From Peribacillus sp. ACCC06369 (lineage in GTDB: Bacteria > Bacillota > Bacilli > Bacillales > DSM-1321): DNA of 64,000 nt. Below the pieces are notes generated by a model. It was not told the DNA's origin. It was given only the letters and a program-made list of their open reading frames with translations, and made no database searches. Both the position numbers and the translations under genes were made by a program. The DNA lies in NCBI RefSeq assembly GCF_030348945.1, contig NZ_JAUCEN010000002.1, forward strand, positions 5,146,001 through 5,210,000. The letters are read 5' to 3'. Positions 63,457-64,000 of this stretch are shown piece after piece; the stretch's first letter is position 1; each line of letters starts with the position of its first letter.

Positions 63457-64000
63457 TTAATTTTCTAGAGAAACATTCACAAGGGATTGAGAACCAGTTG
63501 GATGTGGAACAAACCCTTTGACTGTCTTAGATCCGGCTAGCTGCGGTAAAGAGTGGACAAGTGGAACCCATGGAGCTTCATCATGGATGATTTCCTGAGC
63601 TTTTCCATATAACTCATTACGCTTGGCTTCATCTGCCGTGGACTGGGCTTCAATCAGTAGCTCATGAACTTCATCGTTTGCATAACGGGCATAGTTGTTG
63701 GAGCCGATATTATCTTTATCCAATAATGTATAAAGGAAGTTATCCGCATCTCCATTATCGCCTGTCCAGCCCATCATGAAGGATTGAGCTTCACCAGCCT
63801 GCACTTTCTCTAAATATGCAGCCCATTCGTACGAAACGATATTAGCTTCGATGCCGACTTGTTTTAGGCTTGCTTGAATGGCTTCAGCCACTTTTTGACC
63901 ATCTGGCATATATGGGCGCGGTACCGGCATTGCCCAAAGGTCCATTTTAAACCCGTCTTCAAGTCCAGCTTGTTTAAGCAGTTCTTTCGCTTTTTCTACA
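63457..64000 (-). CDS. Peptide ABC transporter substrate-binding protein, C-terminal part (cut by window edge)
   Basis: This is the family 5 extracellular solute-binding lipoprotein that delivers peptides to the permeases. The visible 180 residues begin inside the protein (EKAKELLKQAGLEDGF) and include YMPDGQKVAEAIQASLKQVGIEA, GWTGDNGDADNFLYTLL and YGKAQEIIHDEAPWVPLVHS, all typical of DppA/OppA-like proteins. The signal peptide and N-terminal lobe lie outside the window. It is the first visible gene of the transporter operon. Confidence 0.93.
   Translation of the reverse strand, partial: VEKAKELLKQAGLEDGFKMDLWAMPVPRPYMPDGQKVAEAIQASLKQVGIEANIVSYEWAAYLEKVQAGEAQSFMMGWTGDNGDADNFLYTLLDKDNIGSNNYARYANDEVHELLIEAQSTADEAKRNELYGKAQEIIHDEAPWVPLVHSLPQLAGSKTVKGFVPHPTGSQSLVNVSLEN

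Overview
The window looks like chromosome from a low-GC, flagellated, naturally competent Bacillaceae species of the Bacillus/Peribacillus type (a Peribacillus simplex-like organism is my best guess; no rRNA is present to confirm it). The order degS-degU-degV-comFA-comFC-yvyF-flgM-flgN-flgK-flgL, followed on the other side by yvyE, a LytR-type gene and tagO, matches the Bacillus subtilis chromosome, except that comFB is missing. No tRNA, rRNA, CRISPR array, intact insertion sequence or prophage was seen.

Layout. 1-5.7 kb (minus strand): late flagellar and competence genes with a SigD-like promoter ahead of flgM. 5.8-8.8 kb: degV and the DegS-DegU two-component system. 9.4-31 kb: a cell-envelope island: LCP ligases, TagO and TagA (wall teichoic acid linkage unit), TagD, TagB, two TagF-type polymerases, TagGH exporter and a TagE-like glucosyltransferase. 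Embedded in it is a second polysaccharide cassette (glycosyltransferase, O-antigen-ligase/polymerase-like protein, MurJ/MviN-type flippase, glycosyltransferase). A LysM-NlpC/P60 hydrolase with a WalR box follows. 31-46 kb: an LtaS-like sulfatase-fold enzyme with Ser where Thr is usual, a SecA2 plus S-layer-assembly (SlaP-like) pair, a secreted alkaline phosphatase, a nested tandem-repeat array of about 1.7 kb, a SpoIID/LytB-type amidase modifier, a PBP3/MecA-like lipoprotein and a CorA-like membrane protein. 46-49 kb: small hypothetical genes and a PlcR-like HTH-TPR regulator, with a divergent, previously unlisted 37-residue secreted peptide gene whose C-terminus carries a duplicated ELPGLY motif. 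49-54 kb: SWIM protein and SNF2 helicase (ywqB-ywqA). 54-56 kb: a MocR regulator and a LysE exporter sharing one operator. 57-64 kb: a large S8 protease and a dipeptide/oligopeptide ABC transporter cut by the window edge.

Most of the window serves the cell surface: precursor synthesis (TagO/A/D/B/F), export (TagGH), attachment (LCP), tailoring (TagE), LTA-type polymer synthesis, accessory secretion, peptidoglycan synthesis (PBP3) and turnover (LysM-NlpC, LytB-like).

The two most interesting items are (i) the PlcR/PapR-like peptide-regulator pair at 47.45-48.65 kb, arranged divergently and with a tandemly duplicated candidate pheromone, and (ii) the nested satellite at 37.95-39.61 kb, made of about 39 copies of a 21-bp, two-helical-turn unit in seven higher-order blocks. 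A family of dispersed intergenic repeats, several starting with an intrinsic-terminator hairpin, occurs at 33.0, 44.3, 44.6 and 56.9-57.5 kb.
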